Assembly (NCBI GenBank): GCA_030690925.1
Contig: JAUYFO010000042.1
Span: forward strand, 1-5,459
DNA from: Candidatus Moraniibacteriota bacterium
GTDB lineage: Bacteria; Patescibacteriota; Minisyncoccia; Moranbacterales; UBA1568
Reading direction: 5' to 3'
Length of the DNA stretch: 5,459 nucleotides
Part shown: piece after piece, positions 4,665 through 5,459 of the stretch
Position numbering within the stretch: position 1 is the stretch's first letter
Layout: each line of letters starts with the position of its first letter
Translations under genes and position numbers: made by a program
Notes under the pieces: generated by a model
The model's input: only the letters and a program-made list of their open reading frames with translations
What the model was told of the DNA's origin: nothing
Database searches by the model: none

Positions 4665-5459
4665 ATGGAAAAAATACTCAAAAATCTCTCGACGCTGATA
4701 CTGCTCTTTCTCTTGGTCTCTGGTATCATCATTCTCTATCAGTCACCCGAAGCCAAGCCAGCTGATATCTCTTTAAACGAATTGATGGCCCAAATTAACC
4801 AAGGGGAAGTCAAAGACATCACCGTCAAGAACAATGAGTTGAATATTACCCTCAAAGACGACAAGAAAGAGAAAGCCAGTAAAGAAGCGGAAAGCTCTCT
4901 CTCGGAAACCTTTGCCAACTATGGTGTTGATAAAGAAAAGCTAAAAGACGTAACACTCACCATCACCGAAGATTCTGGTTTTGGTTTTTGGATGACGGCT
5001 ATTCTCCCCTTTCTCCTGCCTTTTATCCTTATCTCTGCCTTCATTTGGTTTATGATGCGCCAGGCTCAACGGGGAAACTCACAGGCCCTTTCTTTTGGCA
5101 TGAGCCGAGCTCGTATGACCGACCCCAAAGACAAAAAGAAGCGCACTACATTTGCCAACATTGCCGGTGCTACTGAAGCCAAGACCGAACTAGAAGAAGT
5201 AGTAGAGTTTTTGAAGCATCCGAAGAAATTCCTCAATATGGGGGCCAAGATTCCCAAAGGAGTGTTGCTCCTTGGGCCTCCCGGGACTGGTAAGACGCTG
5301 ATGGCCCGTGCTGTCGCCGGTGAAGCTGGCGTGCCATTCTTCAATATTAGCGGGAGCGAATTCGTCGAAATGTTCGTCGGTGTCGGTGCCAGTCGAGTAC
5401 GTGATCTCTTCAAACAAGCCAAAAAGAATGCTCCGGCTATTGTCTTTATCGATGAAATT
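4665..5459 (+). CDS. ftsH: ATP-dependent zinc metalloprotease FtsH, N-terminal fragment
   Basis: The first 265 codons of FtsH run to the right edge without a stop. FtsH is a membrane-anchored hexameric AAA+ protease that extracts and degrades membrane and soluble proteins. Membrane helix 1 is at about residues 9-25 (STLILLFLLVSGIIILY). An extracytoplasmic domain of about 80 residues rich in Lys, Glu and Asp follows, then helix 2 at about 108-131. After a basic linker (147-160) comes the AAA+ domain: FANIAGATEAKTELEEVVEF (163-182), IPKGVLLLGPPGTGKT with Walker A at 204-211, the pore loop MFVGVG (236-241) and Walker B IVFIDEI (259-265). The second region of homology and the zinc site HEXXH would lie outside. 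The ATG at 4665 gives a normal N-terminus and follows tilS by 22 bases. In Bacillus subtilis hprT sits between tilS and ftsH; it is absent here. Confidence 0.95.
   Translation, partial: MEKILKNLSTLILLFLLVSGIIILYQSPEAKPADISLNELMAQINQGEVKDITVKNNELNITLKDDKKEKASKEAESSLSETFANYGVDKEKLKDVTLTITEDSGFGFWMTAILPFLLPFILISAFIWFMMRQAQRGNSQALSFGMSRARMTDPKDKKKRTTFANIAGATEAKTELEEVVEFLKHPKKFLNMGAKIPKGVLLLGPPGTGKTLMARAVAGEAGVPFFNISGSEFVEMFVGVGASRVRDLFKQAKKNAPAIVFIDEI

Overview
The window looks like a compact bacterial chromosome fragment, most likely from the Candidate Phyla Radiation (Patescibacteria, Parcubacteria-like). This assignment is an inference. It rests on short, tightly packed core genes, a short four-domain ribosomal protein S1, a compact lysidine synthase, weak or absent Shine-Dalgarno signals, and a gyrA gene preceded by a small membrane protein and a UlaG-like metallo-beta-lactamase-fold protein. 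The standard genetic code fits: the five stop codons seen are TAA or TAG and no reading frame needs TGA recoding.

The left third (1-1277) is a minus-strand operon read as MBL-fold protein, then a 114-residue membrane protein, then gyrA, which runs off the left edge after 77 codons. A good sigma-70-type promoter (1307-1335) sits just upstream. The MBL-fold protein has lost most of its metal-binding residues. A roughly 350-base divergent intergenic region (1278-1627) holds this promoter, a second one facing right for rpsA, two terminator-like hairpins between or overlapping them, and a leader of about 165 nt with hairpins ahead of rpsA.

The plus strand carries rpsA (1628-2818), closed by a strong intrinsic terminator (2823-2851). 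Then comes a gap of about 240 bases with no convincing protein gene. Positions 2881-3070 of that gap can fold, on the plus strand, into one long rod of about 190 nt. The rod contains two copies of the same bulged helix module and a purine-rich internal loop. It matches no family I can name and is the most interesting object in the window. After it come gmk (guanylate kinase), tilS (tRNA-Ile lysidine synthase) and ftsH (membrane AAA+ protease, cut by the right edge), closely spaced as one likely operon.

The genes cover housekeeping roles: DNA supercoiling (gyrA), translation initiation (rpsA), GMP-to-GDP phosphorylation (gmk), decoding of AUA codons (tilS) and membrane protein quality control (ftsH). 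No insertion sequence, tRNA, rRNA or CRISPR array was seen.
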